This document shows positions 12,232-22,630 of a stretch of DNA of 64,000 nucleotides, piece after piece (position 1 is the stretch's first letter; each line of letters begins with the position of its first letter). Below the pieces are notes generated by a model. It searched no databases and was not told the origin of the DNA. It worked only from the letters and a program-made list of their open reading frames with translations. Origin of the DNA: Paulownia fortunei (Eukaryota; Streptophyta; Magnoliopsida; Lamiales; Paulowniaceae); NCBI GenBank assembly GCA_019321725.1, contig CM033116.1, positions 18,745,869-18,809,868 on the forward strand, given 5' to 3'. The position numbers and the translations under genes are program-made.

Positions 12232-13077
12232 ATTTTACTCTATTTCAATTTCAATTTCATATTTCGGTTTTCACATTTTCAAAGTTTGAAAATGCAAAAA
12301 TATATTTGTTTTCGTTCATCTTATTAAGACTTAGGTTGAAAATATTTTCCCATTTTCAACCATAATATTTTCAAAAGCTATTTTCTAAGGCCTTCTCTCA
12401 ATGTAAAAAAATAAAAAATAAATTATAATATAACATGTGAAAAATCAATATATCGTCTCAACTAATTAAAATGTCAACTCAACCTATTCAAATATATATT
12501 GTTTTTACACAAAAACAAAAACACAAAAACATAAAATGAACCAAAACAAGCCCTTATATCCTTGAACTCTATTTTCCACTTTTATTTCTCAAATATTTGT
12601 ATTTCTCATTCCCCATTAATTGAAAGTCCTATTTTAAAGAACTAATTAATCGCTTTGGATCTTTTACATATGCACGTCACGTGAAACTAATCATATCACA
12701 TCTTATATTGTATATTTCTTTAAATATATATTTAAATTTAATTGATTCACTTGTGCATATATAATATACAATATAAAATTATAATAAAAAATTCAAAATA
12801 ACAACTATAGGCCGTTGTACATTTTTGTGCTAAATCTATCACATGTTCTGCGAGTTGAATAATATAATTATAACCAAAGTGTGATTATTTAATATAATGT
12901 AGTTATCGTGCTCGAATAAAGTAGGAGGGAGTCTCATATAACTTAGTGGGTGAACTTGGACGAAGAAAAAATAATACTAGTGAATCTAATCTTTTTCATA
13001 GAGGAAAAAAAAAATAAAGTCACGAAGACCAATTGATCCACCTTTAGCTTTAGTGGAATTTGACTCCATATTTTTTT

Positions 13078-13663
13078 GGGTGAATTTCATGTTGGCCCCT
13101 CAATTATATATATCATATCAAAAAACACTCTCAAATTATGAAAATATATAGGCTCCAATTAAGAAAAATATAATTTGTTTTTTTCAATTTTATTCCTCTT
13201 TTCAATATTGAAAAAATATTAGTTAAAATATTAAAACTTTTAAGTTGTTGTTTGATTTTAATAATATAAAGTAATTAATTTAAATTAGACAAACTATAAA
13301 ACGATAGTTGAATTTTATACAAACTATAGAGCAATTATTATAGAAAAATATTTTTTTATTTAAACCAACTTCATTCTTAATAATCATAATTCATACACAG
13401 AATTTATTTAACGTCTATTTACAATGAAATTATATTTTAAATAATAATTTAATTATAAGATTCAACTGTACCATATTATGATTGCTCTAATTTAAATTAG
13501 TTATTTTATATTACTATTACAAATAAAATTTTAAAACTTTAGTATTTTAACTCAATATTTTTTTGAAAAAAAATATTATATTTTGTCGGTCGGAGAAGGG
13601 TAAATTATATACTTTTATGGTTTAAAGAGGTTAAAGTGAGGAAAACAAATTGAAAATTCACCC
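13078..13663. mobile_element. Foldback MITE with GGGTGAATTT ends
   Basis: The left end GGGTGAATTTC matches the right end GAAAATTCACCC in reverse complement. Inside, TAATTTAAATTAGA near 13276 pairs with TCTAATTTAAATTA near 13486, and the flanking AT-rich stretches pair imperfectly. T-rich 9-base flanks (TATTTTTTT type) occur on both sides, which would fit a Mutator-like target duplication, but they are low complexity. It has no reading frame. It is more decayed than the element at 11236-12231. Confidence 0.65.
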
Positions 13664-14139
13664 TTATTTTTTTAAATGCTTGGCCTATCAGCATGTGAAT
13701 CAAATAATCTAGACATTTATTTTAAACTTAAGATCTGGGAAATTATTAAACAAATCTCAAATTTATGCCCCCTTGATCTTGCATGTGGTGAGTAGGGATT
13801 TGGACATTAATTATGCCATGTTCCCATCTGGAAAAGAATACATTATGAAATATGTCATCATTTGCATGTAATGATGATGAAATTCAAAACTGGGCCTAAT
13901 TCCCACTTTCCAAGGTATTTAATAATGGGGCAAGACCTTATTGGGTCAAATAATTAGAAACAACCTAATTAATATAAAAAGTTGTTAAGATTCAAAGATT
14001 AATGCAGCTTAATGATTGTCATTGCCCACCAATTAGGAAGAGGAAACATGTTGTTACTTAGCTATAGTAGTAGTAGTAGTGGTGCTGGATTGTCTCACAC
14101 AGAGTGACCGTTTTCCCATCCATGATATGTGATCTATAA

Positions 14140-14641
14140 TAGGAGTTAACAAGTCGAATCGAATCGAAATTAAAATTTCAGTTTGAACCGAACAGAATAA
14201 AAAAAAAAATTGTTCGATTTTTGATTTTTTTTTCAGTTCGGTTTTGATTTTTTATTTCAGTTAACCGAATCGAACCGAAAATCGAATTACTATTTTTATA
14301 TATTTATATAAATTATTTTTAGATTATATTTTTGTATTATTTTTATTTTAAAAATTAAATTTTTATATTTTGTTATTTGTTTTCATACTATTTTTTATGT
14401 TTTTCTCACCCAAATTAAAAATAATATATAAAAAAATATTTTATAATTTTATTATTTAGTTTTTATTTTATTTTTTTATTTTTTTAAAAAATTGATTAAC
14501 CGAAAATCAAATCGAAAAATAAAAAAGACATTCAATTATAATCGAAGCGAATTAAAATTTTCGATTCGATTTTCAATTTATGATTTTGTCGAACCGAAAT
14601 TTCGATTCGATTCGATTCAGTCGAACCAAGTGTGCAACCTA
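14140..14641. mobile_element. hAT-like MITE with TCGAATCGA subterminal arrays
   Basis: A 502-bp element flanked by a perfect 8-bp direct repeat ATCTATAA (14132-14139 and 14642-14649). It starts TAGGAGTTAACAAG and ends GTGTGCAACCTA, so the outer four bases pair as TAGG/CCTA and the rest of the terminal repeat is degenerate. Both subterminal regions are packed with CGAATCGA, TCGATTCGATTC and CGAACCGAA words, while the core is almost pure A/T. An 8-bp target duplication with a TAGG-type end is characteristic of the hAT superfamily. No transposase is encoded. Confidence 0.8.
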
Positions 14642-15775
14642 ATCTATAATTAATGGGGACAATATGTGGTTCCATCTTGTAATCATGTAACTATCTTGGT
14701 TGCCCGTATTATTATTGTTGGATAAATTGGAATGGCTTGTCCAAAATTAAATTTTACTGTAGCTCAAGCTCCGAGTATTTTCTAGCAGGAGATTAATTGT
14801 CTTTGGTTAGATTCAATATAAGTTGTAGGAGCGAATATTTGCAGTTATTTTTAGGTCATATATGAGGTGTTGTTGAGCCCTCAACAAGCATTATCGTACG
14901 AATATCCATTCTAAACATATATAAATTACAATTGTGCTCCTATTTACTTGACAAATGAATTAAGAAAATACCATTTACTCCAAAATTAACAAACAAAGTG
15001 TGAATATATTAATTATAATTATTAATAATAATATAATTTAAATATTTAAATCATATAATAATTCAAACATCATGCTGCGAGTATTATTCCTCCACTACTA
15101 AATAAATTATCTTTGACCACAAAGCTCACAAAATTGATTCAAAAGTGGTAAGTACATATTTATATTTATAATTGTCCTCTTCTTGGACAACTTATAGTTA
15201 AGTTACTTTCCGCACAGTACGATATACAAATAATAATTAAAATCGGCTTTAATTATCCACAGCCCCGTTGATCTCTTATTTGGGGCCTAGTTCTTGGGTT
15301 CACTATTTTATTGTACGTAATAAATTAAATATGTATATCTATCTATATATCTATATATATCTATATATATATATATCTAAAATTCTGAGATTTTAAAAAA
15401 TCGATTTGTTACGTAATGAGATTACTTGATATTTATCACCATAACAATGTAGCCCTAGGTGATGCGCACGATCAAACCTTGTAATTTGAAAAACTAGTCA
15501 ATAGATAGTACGGCCAAACAAACTTGTACAAAGTTTTTTCCATCAATTTCTTGGATGATTGTGACAATGTACCCTTGTGTTTTTCTGCATTTGGTCTCTC
15601 ATTGTTGTTGTAAAACACCAAAATCTCTCAAGAAACAGTTTAATTCTTACATCAACCCCCAGAAATTACAACTCGATAGAATGGAAAGCATTGTTCTCAA
15701 AATTAGTTTGGATCGACTCATTTAATCGATTTAGGGAATTGATGTTTGGTCAAGTTTGATAACCCTATATAATTA

Positions 15776-16084
15776 GATTTTCGATTCAATCGGTCAAAAC
15801 GATAAAAAAACGATTAAATCGGTCAAATTATTTTTAATATTTTTAAATTTTTAACATTTTTATGTTTTTTAAAGAAAATTAAATTTAATATTTATTATAT
15901 ATATGTGGTTATTTAAATTTTGTGCGTAATTGTTTATTTATATATTTTTACTTTTAAAATTTATTGTATAACAATTAGTGTATTACATTCTCATTTTATA
16001 TAATATAATAAAAAAATATAATTATTTTTTATTAAATCGATCGAATCGACGATTGAATCATTAATAAAATTGATTTGATCACAG
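15776..16084. mobile_element. Degraded relative of the 16891-17320 element
   Basis: The internal sequence resembles the element at 16891-17320: a C/G-containing start with ATCGGTCAAA words, then TTATATATATGTGGTTATTTAAATTTTGTG-like DNA, ATAACAATTAGTGTATTA, and a right part AAATCGATCGAATCGACG ending GATTTGATCACAG. An 8-bp TATAATTA lies on both sides (15768-15775 and 16085-16092). That sequence is AT-rich and could match by chance, and the ends themselves do not pair. The ends may be truncated. Confidence 0.5.
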
Positions 16085-16890
16085 TATAATTATAATTATT
16101 ATTTTTTCTTTTTTCTTCAATTAATATTCTTTCACACTCATCAAACTTATTGAATAAAGTGTCTTAGTCTTGGTCTGCTTTTGCTAGTAAAAGCAAGGCT
16201 CCATATGGTGCATGGAGTATATAACTATTCCTCATGGTGTGGGCTTAAGTCTAATGTTGTTGTCGGATGAACTTGGGAAAATAAAAATTAAAATTGGAAG
16301 GATTAGACTTTTTTTTTTTTTTTTCTTAACACAGATGGCGTCCGGCTTGATTTTTCGACTATTTTATTTTATTTTATTTTATGACGTATTTCACTGTCTT
16401 TAATTGAGTGAATCATTTATTAACAAGTCGAGGACTAAAGTAAAATATGCCAACATTGACTCCCATTCTAAAGCTGATCTTGATTATGATTTTTTTCTAG
16501 ATGTTCACTCACATGACATGCAAGTTTAATCCAAGCAATATATGTTGACCAAACGAGTTATGATCATGATCATGGATTTGTATTAACACACACAAAATTT
16601 CAACAAGAAGCTAAATCTAAATGACGTGTATCAAAAGTTTAAATTGAAATCACACCTAATGCAATATTACTTCTTTATCTCCTCTTTTTAAATTGGATGA
16701 CGATTGAGAATTAAGTTATTGTCTTCAACACAATAACTTATTAGGAGTGTTAGGATTGTTCTGATAATTTTTTTTTGATAATCAAGTCAGAAATAGAGAG
16801 AAAATTCAGTAAATGAAAGTTGGAGAGTGTTTTTCACAAAATAAATTATTTATCTCTTTTTAAAGGATGAATGAGTATTTATATTTAAAT

Positions 16891-17320
16891 CAATGTTGTC
16901 AAAATCGGATCGGACCAGCCGGTTCAACCGAGAACCGGAGGTCGGTTCGGTCCGATTAGACCCCAAAATCGTTTTGATCGGTTTGACCGGTCAACAACCG
17001 CCCACAGCCGGTCAAAACCGGCTAAAACTGATTTGACTGATTTTAATATTTTTTTTAATTTTTATAAAAAATTTAATTTGATATTTTGTTATATTTATGT
17101 GATTATTTGAATTTTGTGTTTTGTTATATGTGTTTTTATGCAGGTATTTATTTATTTTTATATTTAAAATGTATTACATAACAATTAATCTATTATATTA
17201 TTATTTTACATAATTAAATAAGAAAATATAATTAATTTTCATTAAACCGGTCCGACCGCCGGTTGAACCGCTAATTTTAACAAAATCGATTTGATCACCG
17301 ATCTAATCATGAAAACATTG
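16891..17320. mobile_element. hAT-like MITE with CCGGTTC subterminal words
   Basis: A 430-bp element starting CAATGTTGTCA and ending TGAAAACATTG, so the terminal repeat is CAATGTTNTCA on both sides. Flanks are ATTTAAAT (16883-16890) and ATTTAAAC (17321-17328), a 7-of-8 target-site match. The left 150 bases are full of CGGTTC, CCGGTC and ACCGG words, and the right end has CCGGTCCGACCGCCGG. The core is AT-rich and non-coding. Related copies lie at 15776-16084 and, in inverted orientation, at about 36457-36841. Confidence 0.75.
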
Positions 17321-17899
17321 ATTTAAACCCACCATACCTGTAGGGATAGTTCAAACTAAATTATAGTATTCGTGATGGAGCCTTTTTGTATTGGGTTTGA
17401 ATTTTCGTGATTATGTTTTCTTGTACTGGGATTGATGGTATAGTCATATACCATCAACACCCCTCAAACAAATTTTTTTTTTTTTTTATAATTTAGTGGA
17501 AAAATATAGGAAAGTGTAATTTCATGTAGTATAAAGTAATTTATCACACATAATGTCATTTAAGCATTCCCCCACCCCATGAAAATATGATCCTGTTTCC
17601 TAAGGACCCTAGTACTCATTGATACAATTAGGAATTAGAATGGCACGCATTCCAAATTTAAATTTGTTTCTATTTAGAGTGAATTTTAAAAGTTATAAAT
17701 AAATTTGGATAAAATTAATTTTTTTATTTTTAAACTCGTTCCATCCTATTTATTTTTTATTTTAATATATATATATATAATTAATTAAATTTTAAAAATA
17801 TATTTTTTAAAATATTTTAATAATGTTATTTTAATATATATATTAATATTTTTAAAATTATAAAATAAATTTAACAAATTCGGAGCGGTATCTCATAAT

Positions 17900-19354
17900 T
17901 AGGGTTGTAAATGAACCAAGCCGCTCGCGAGCTATTCGAATCTTTGTTAAAAAATTTTATCGAGTCAAACTTGAGTTTAGTAGTATTTGGCTCGTTAGAT
18001 CGCGAGCTTGTTCGCAAGCTCGGCTCGTTTATCTACTCACAAACCTATTCACAAGTCTGATTTGTTTGATAAGTTCGCAAGCGGCTCGTTTAAAAATTCG
18101 ATAATAAGTTTAATAAAATTATTAAAATCTTAAACACAAAATTTTCCAATGGAATTGAACATAGTACCTTTTAAAAAAAATTATGAAAACTCACACTAGT
18201 AAGCCAACTGCATTTTTTGTATAATCAATCATATTAAAATATTATTTGAAAACTAACATAATCAATAAATAAAATTTAATGCAAATCTTATAATGGTATA
18301 TTTAGAATAATTAATTAAAAAATTATATATAACTAAGATAATTCATAAAATAAGAATACTAATTTAGAATAATTAATAAAATCAGACTAATCAAATAAAA
18401 CCAACACTTATTATGATTTATAAAACATCTAAAGTATGACCTATTTGAAATTAATAAATTTCATATATTTAAAAATTTTAAAAATAAAAATATAAATAAA
18501 AAATAATAAATGTAGATTAATCAATGTAAATCTTATAATGGTATATTTAGAATAATTAAATAACTATTTATACATAACCAAGATAATTCATAAAATAAGA
18601 ATATAAATTTAGAATAATTAATTAAATTAGGTTAATCAAATAAAACCAACTCTTAGTATGATTTAGAAAACATAACCTACTTGAAATTAATAAATTTTTC
18701 TATATTTATAAATTTAAAAATAAGAATATAAATAGAAAATAATGAATTTAGATTAATCAACTTAGAGCAGTAAATAAAATTTAATAATATACTATAAAAT
18801 CATCAATTTAGAATAATTAAAGATTTTAAATAATAAAATTAAAAGTAATCAAATATCATACTTTAATATAATATATTTTGATTAAATTAGTTAGAAGATT
18901 ATATGGTTGTTTTGCTTTAAAATTTAAAAAATATAAAAATATAAATATGTAATAATATATTTAGTCTAATCAACTAAAATTCAATTCTAAATATTAGGAT
19001 GATAAACTATAATAATAAACTGAAATTTTATATATTAATTATATTTAAAATAATTTATAAACTAATAATTTTAATTATTAATAATAAACGTATATTAAAA
19101 TATAAAATAAAATGTATTGTTTTCTATTTTTTGAAATAAATGTGCTTATCGTGCTCAAACTCGAATTTGATTTTATACTTAACAAGTTGAGCTCAAACTA
19201 ACCTCGAGCCATTCACAAATTTAATAATAATCAAACAAATCGAGCTCAATTTTAATTATAAAAACTCGAATCGAACTTGAACCAATGAAAAATTCAAACG
19301 AGGTGAGCTTGAGATTTTTCCTATTCGGTTCAATTCACTTCGATTACAATCCTG
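17900..19354. mobile_element. hAT-like non-autonomous element, 1455 bp, with internal duplication
   Basis: The start TAGGGTTGTAAATG and the end CGATTACAATCCTG are imperfect inverted repeats. Flanks CTCATAAT (17892-17899) and CTCATAGT (19355-19362) form a 7-of-8 target-site duplication. Subterminal regions carry many GCTCG and CGAGCT words. The core contains a diverged tandem duplication of about 245 bp (copies starting near 18281 and 18526, each opening AAATCTTATAATGG). No reading frame above noise is present. It lies about 550 bases downstream of the AIR12 stop codon. Confidence 0.8.
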
Positions 19355-19909
19355 CTCATAGTATCAATAGTTGTGATTTGAACAGATGTTAGAGTTCAAA
19401 TTGTCATTAGTAATAACATCCACACCCCTTCTTTTGACATTTACACACAACACTCTAAAATACAGACATCATAAGTGCTCCACAAAATAGAAATTGAAAA
19501 TAAAACATATGTAATATTTGGATATTGCTTATTATATACGACTTAAATCAAGTAGTTAGCGTGGTCTCAATATTTCACTTCGTAATATAATTCACAAATT
19601 TATTTGATTATTGCTCGAATTGATAGTATAAAATTTCTCATTCTCAACTTTCTTGAATTTTATGAATATTGTACCCAATTACAAATATAATTTGCATCCG
19701 TCACAAAAAATATAATACACATCATATCATTCTTTCCTTTCGAAAGGGAAAAGAAAATAAAAACAATGGATAAAAAAACACTCATTCTTTACTAAAAATT
19801 ATTGAATTTTTTTCCAAATTATCACAAATATTTTGCATCCTAAAATACTCCATTATTTTCCTATGACAAGTGTGAAGTAAAACAGTAAAATGAATCAAAA
19901 CCGTATCAC

Positions 19910-20665
19910 CTAAAATCCAAAAACTACCCCAAGTAGCACCAAAACTCCATACAACCCCAAACCACTCCCACAAATCCTCCAACTAACTCCAGTATCATTC
20001 CCGCTCTGCGTCCGCGTGGGGGCCCCACCTCCATTACTACTCGTAGGCGCCGCCACCGTACCGTTCTTATCCTCCGCCGCCTTACTCCCCAACCGCAAAG
20101 TGCCTCTCGAACTCAAATTCTCCGGCGACAAATCATGCCTCACCGGCACCCCATTCCTCACCGACGCGCCAACCTGCCAGACCTGATTCAACGCCGCATC
20201 GCCAGCCGGCAAAGCCAGCGTGGCGAATATCCTCAACACCCCATCGGAAAATTCCGCCCGCTTGCTCAGAACCTCGTAGGAGATCCTGGACTCGGCAATG
20301 GAGACGTACGAGGTGATGTTGTACGTCTTCACGACGACGGATCCGTTGGTGTCTCTGAAGGCGATGAGGGATTGGGCCCCGAGCATGCCGGATCCCGTTG
20401 GGTTGAGGGCCCAAGCAACCCATCCATCGGGCTTGGCCGGAGGGGCGATGAAGGCGATATTGAGGGTGGGATTGGGATTGGCTGATGGGTCGTAGGTCCA
20501 GTGGAGGTAGGCCTTCAGGGCGGGGAGGTCCGTACAGTTTGCGAACCTGGTGTTGCTTTGAGTGAATGTCTGTGACTTGCAGGTTTGTGAGCTTCCCGGA
20601 GGGATCAGCAGAGCCACGGCGGCGATAAGGAGAATAGAAGAAGCTAATTGCAGAGAGGAGGACAT
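19910..20665 (-). CDS. AIR12: AIR12, GPI-anchored DOMON heme protein
   Basis: A single-exon gene of 251 residues. Residues 1-26 are a signal peptide ending at GSSQ. Residues 45-185 form a DOMON domain. Met94 (in GSGMLGAQ) and His177 (in PVRHDLSPENL) correspond to the axial ligands described for Arabidopsis AIR12 (Met91 and His175). Several NxT/NxS sequons are present (for example NCT, NGS, NIT, NLS, NGT). A Ser/Gly/Asn-rich linker (about 195-230) precedes a hydrophobic C-terminal tail (about 232-251), the pattern of a GPI-anchor signal. Known role: an ascorbate-reducible extracellular b-type cytochrome at the plasma membrane, auxin-induced in root cultures. The length and intronless structure match the family. 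The start is the first Met before the hydrophobic leader; a CTATTAAA word about 65 bases upstream may be the TATA element. Antisense frames at 20135-20495 are shadows. Confidence 0.95.
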   Translation of the reverse strand: MSSSLQLASSILLIAAVALLIPPGSSQTCKSQTFTQSNTRFANCTDLPALKAYLHWTYDPSANPNPTLNIAFIAPPAKPDGWVAWALNPTGSGMLGAQSLIAFRDTNGSVVVKTYNITSYVSIAESRISYEVLSKRAEFSDGVLRIFATLALPAGDAALNQVWQVGASVRNGVPVRHDLSPENLSSRGTLRLGSKAAEDKNGTVAAPTSSNGGGAPTRTQSGNDTGVSWRICGSGLGLYGVLVLLGVVFGF

Positions 20666-21948
20666 GACCGGTGGGAGTGGTGGAGCCGTGGAGAAGATTT
20701 TTTTCCCGATTTTGGAGGGGTTTAATAGAGCTGTGGGCCGTTAGTGTGCCAACTCTGAGGAGTTGATTAATTAGAGAAATTCTATTTCTACCCCACAACT
20801 TATTAATATGATTTGTAATTATTCGAAAGTTCTTATTCACACTCATTTTGTTATGCAATCATACTATATTTGGTGAGTTTATTTTAGGTCATTCGGACCT
20901 TCTCCTATATTTGAACTAGATAAATATAAATATGTGTAAAATATATAATGAAATAAATATTTAATATATTTTATTGACTGTAATGTTCTGAAATTCTTTT
21001 ATTTCAATAAAATTACATTTTATATATTATATATATATACACGTATATAAAATATTTTATTAAATTATACTTAAATAGTAAAATTTATGCTATATAGTGA
21101 ACATAAATAAGAGGGTGTTTGTTAAATTTATTTAAAAAAATTTATAAACTCCTATATTTTATAAGATATTTTTAAAATTTATAAAATATTAAATTTTATT
21201 TTAAAAATAAATTATTGAAGTGTTTTGATAAAATAAGATTACAAAATTTTAGTAACGTCAATTTTATAATTAAATTTATTAAAATTAAAAAAATTATTAA
21301 AACGTACTATTTTTATAAGCTTATAAACTTTTAAATATTTTTCTTTATCATATAAATTTTTTTAAAAACATAAATTACTAAACACTTTTTTGTCATATAT
21401 TTTGAAAATTTTATAACCTCTAAATATATTCATTCATTTTGTTGTATATATGTAGGATACTAAAGTGAAAAAAATGAATAAAGAACAACCAAAATAGTAA
21501 ATTTTCCGACACGAAGATAGAAGCTCACAACATTATGTGCATTGGCTTGTTGGAGACATAATTGATGTTCAATAAGCAAATACGTCGCTGCAATCTCAAC
21601 AAAATACAAATCAAACTCGACCATAAAAATATATGGTTCATGGATAGAAGCTACAAGACAATTCTAACTCTAACCTCATCCTGGGAAACCATAAGTCAAA
21701 CAAATTGAGCTCTTTTGTCATAAAGTCACTGTTATAACTTATAAGGGTACATTCTCTTGTACTTTTAACAATAGTGCAAGAAAAAACAAAATCTTTATAT
21801 TTTTAAATGTTATATTATACGCTATCTTCTTTTTCTTTTTCTTTCTTTTTTGGTTTAGAACAAAGTTAAAAAAAAGGATTGAAAATGTGAATTCCAACAA
21901 CATGAGTTTATAATTGAAAAAAAAAATTAAATTATTTGATATTCAATT

Positions 21949-22336
21949 TAGGGATGTCAACGGCCGGGTTTGGGATGGGTTTGTTAAAATCCAAGATCCG
22001 CACCAAGATTTTTGAAGACCCAAACCCAAACCTGCCCTGCTACGAATCCGCCGTGTCCGGGTTAGACCTGTCGGGTCCGTTTTATAATTTTAAAAATATT
22101 AAAAAAATATTTTTTAAAATATAATACCACTATTCTTTTTTAAAAATATATTGTTTAAAATATAATATTATATAAATACATATATATTAAAATAAAAAAA
22201 AATAAAAGGGGCGGGTTCGGGGTGGGGCGAGTTTGAAAATTAAAAATCAAGACTCACCCCATACCCGCTTATATCTTCTCAAACCTGCCCCAAGTGGGGC
22301 GGGTCCCGGTCCAACTCGGACCCATTGCCATCCGTA
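21949..22336. mobile_element. hAT-like MITE with CGGGT/GGGCGGGT subterminal words
   Basis: A 388-bp element starting TAGGGATGTCAACGG and ending ACCCATTGCCATCCGTA, whose reverse complement TACGGATGGCAATGGG pairs well with the start. Flanks ATTCAATT (21941-21948) and ATTCGACT (22337-22344) agree at 6 of 8 positions. The ends are rich in GGGTTTGGG, GGTCC and GGGCGGG words and the core is A/T. The short frame at 21936-22124 lies inside it and is not a gene. Confidence 0.7.
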
Positions 22337-22344
22337 ATTCGACT

Positions 22345-22630
22345 CCCAGATCGATTATTGAAAATTTATTTGAGTTCGACTCATTAACTTAATAAATTAA
22401 ATTTTAACAAAAAAAAATTATTCGGAAATATTTGAAATTCAGGTCGAGCTCAACCTGATTATTTAATCAAATTACTCGAACTCGATTCGTATTTACTCAA
22501 TTAAATTTTCTTCAAATTCGACTTGATTAATAATTAAATTAAAAACAAACATAAATTTTGAAATTTAATAAATACTTATATAAATTAAAATAATAAAAGA
22601 TTTGACTCGATTGGTTTGTCGAGCTTCTAA
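22345..22630. mobile_element. Truncated CTCGA-rich element
   Basis: Immediately after the previous element lies DNA with many CGACTC, TCGAGCTC and ACTCGAACTCG words separated by A/T runs. It resembles the segment at about 37130-37505. No convincing terminal repeats or target duplications were found, so the ends are approximate. Confidence 0.4.

Larger units (their letters stand above)
9365..19909. other. Large intergenic region rich in small transposons
   Basis: About 10.5 kb without a gene separates CYB561-DOMON from the 3' end of AIR12. It contains two foldback elements (11236-12231 and 13078-13663) and four hAT-like elements (14140-14641, 15776-16084, 16891-17320 and 17900-19354), all listed separately. 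It also has an irregular CTATATAT microsatellite at about 15338-15377 and several A or T runs. Reading frames here (for example 10352-10573, 15577-15759, 16212-16403) look like AT-rich chance frames. Nothing was recognised between 9365 and 11235 beyond the 3' untranslated region of the b561 gene. Confidence 0.65.

Noticed and set aside
20133..20858. 241-residue frame on the AIR12 strand in another frame, plus antisense frames at 20135-20495
   Set aside because: They are GC-rich shadows of AIR12 with no domain resemblance; AIR12 has signal peptide, DOMON and GPI tail.
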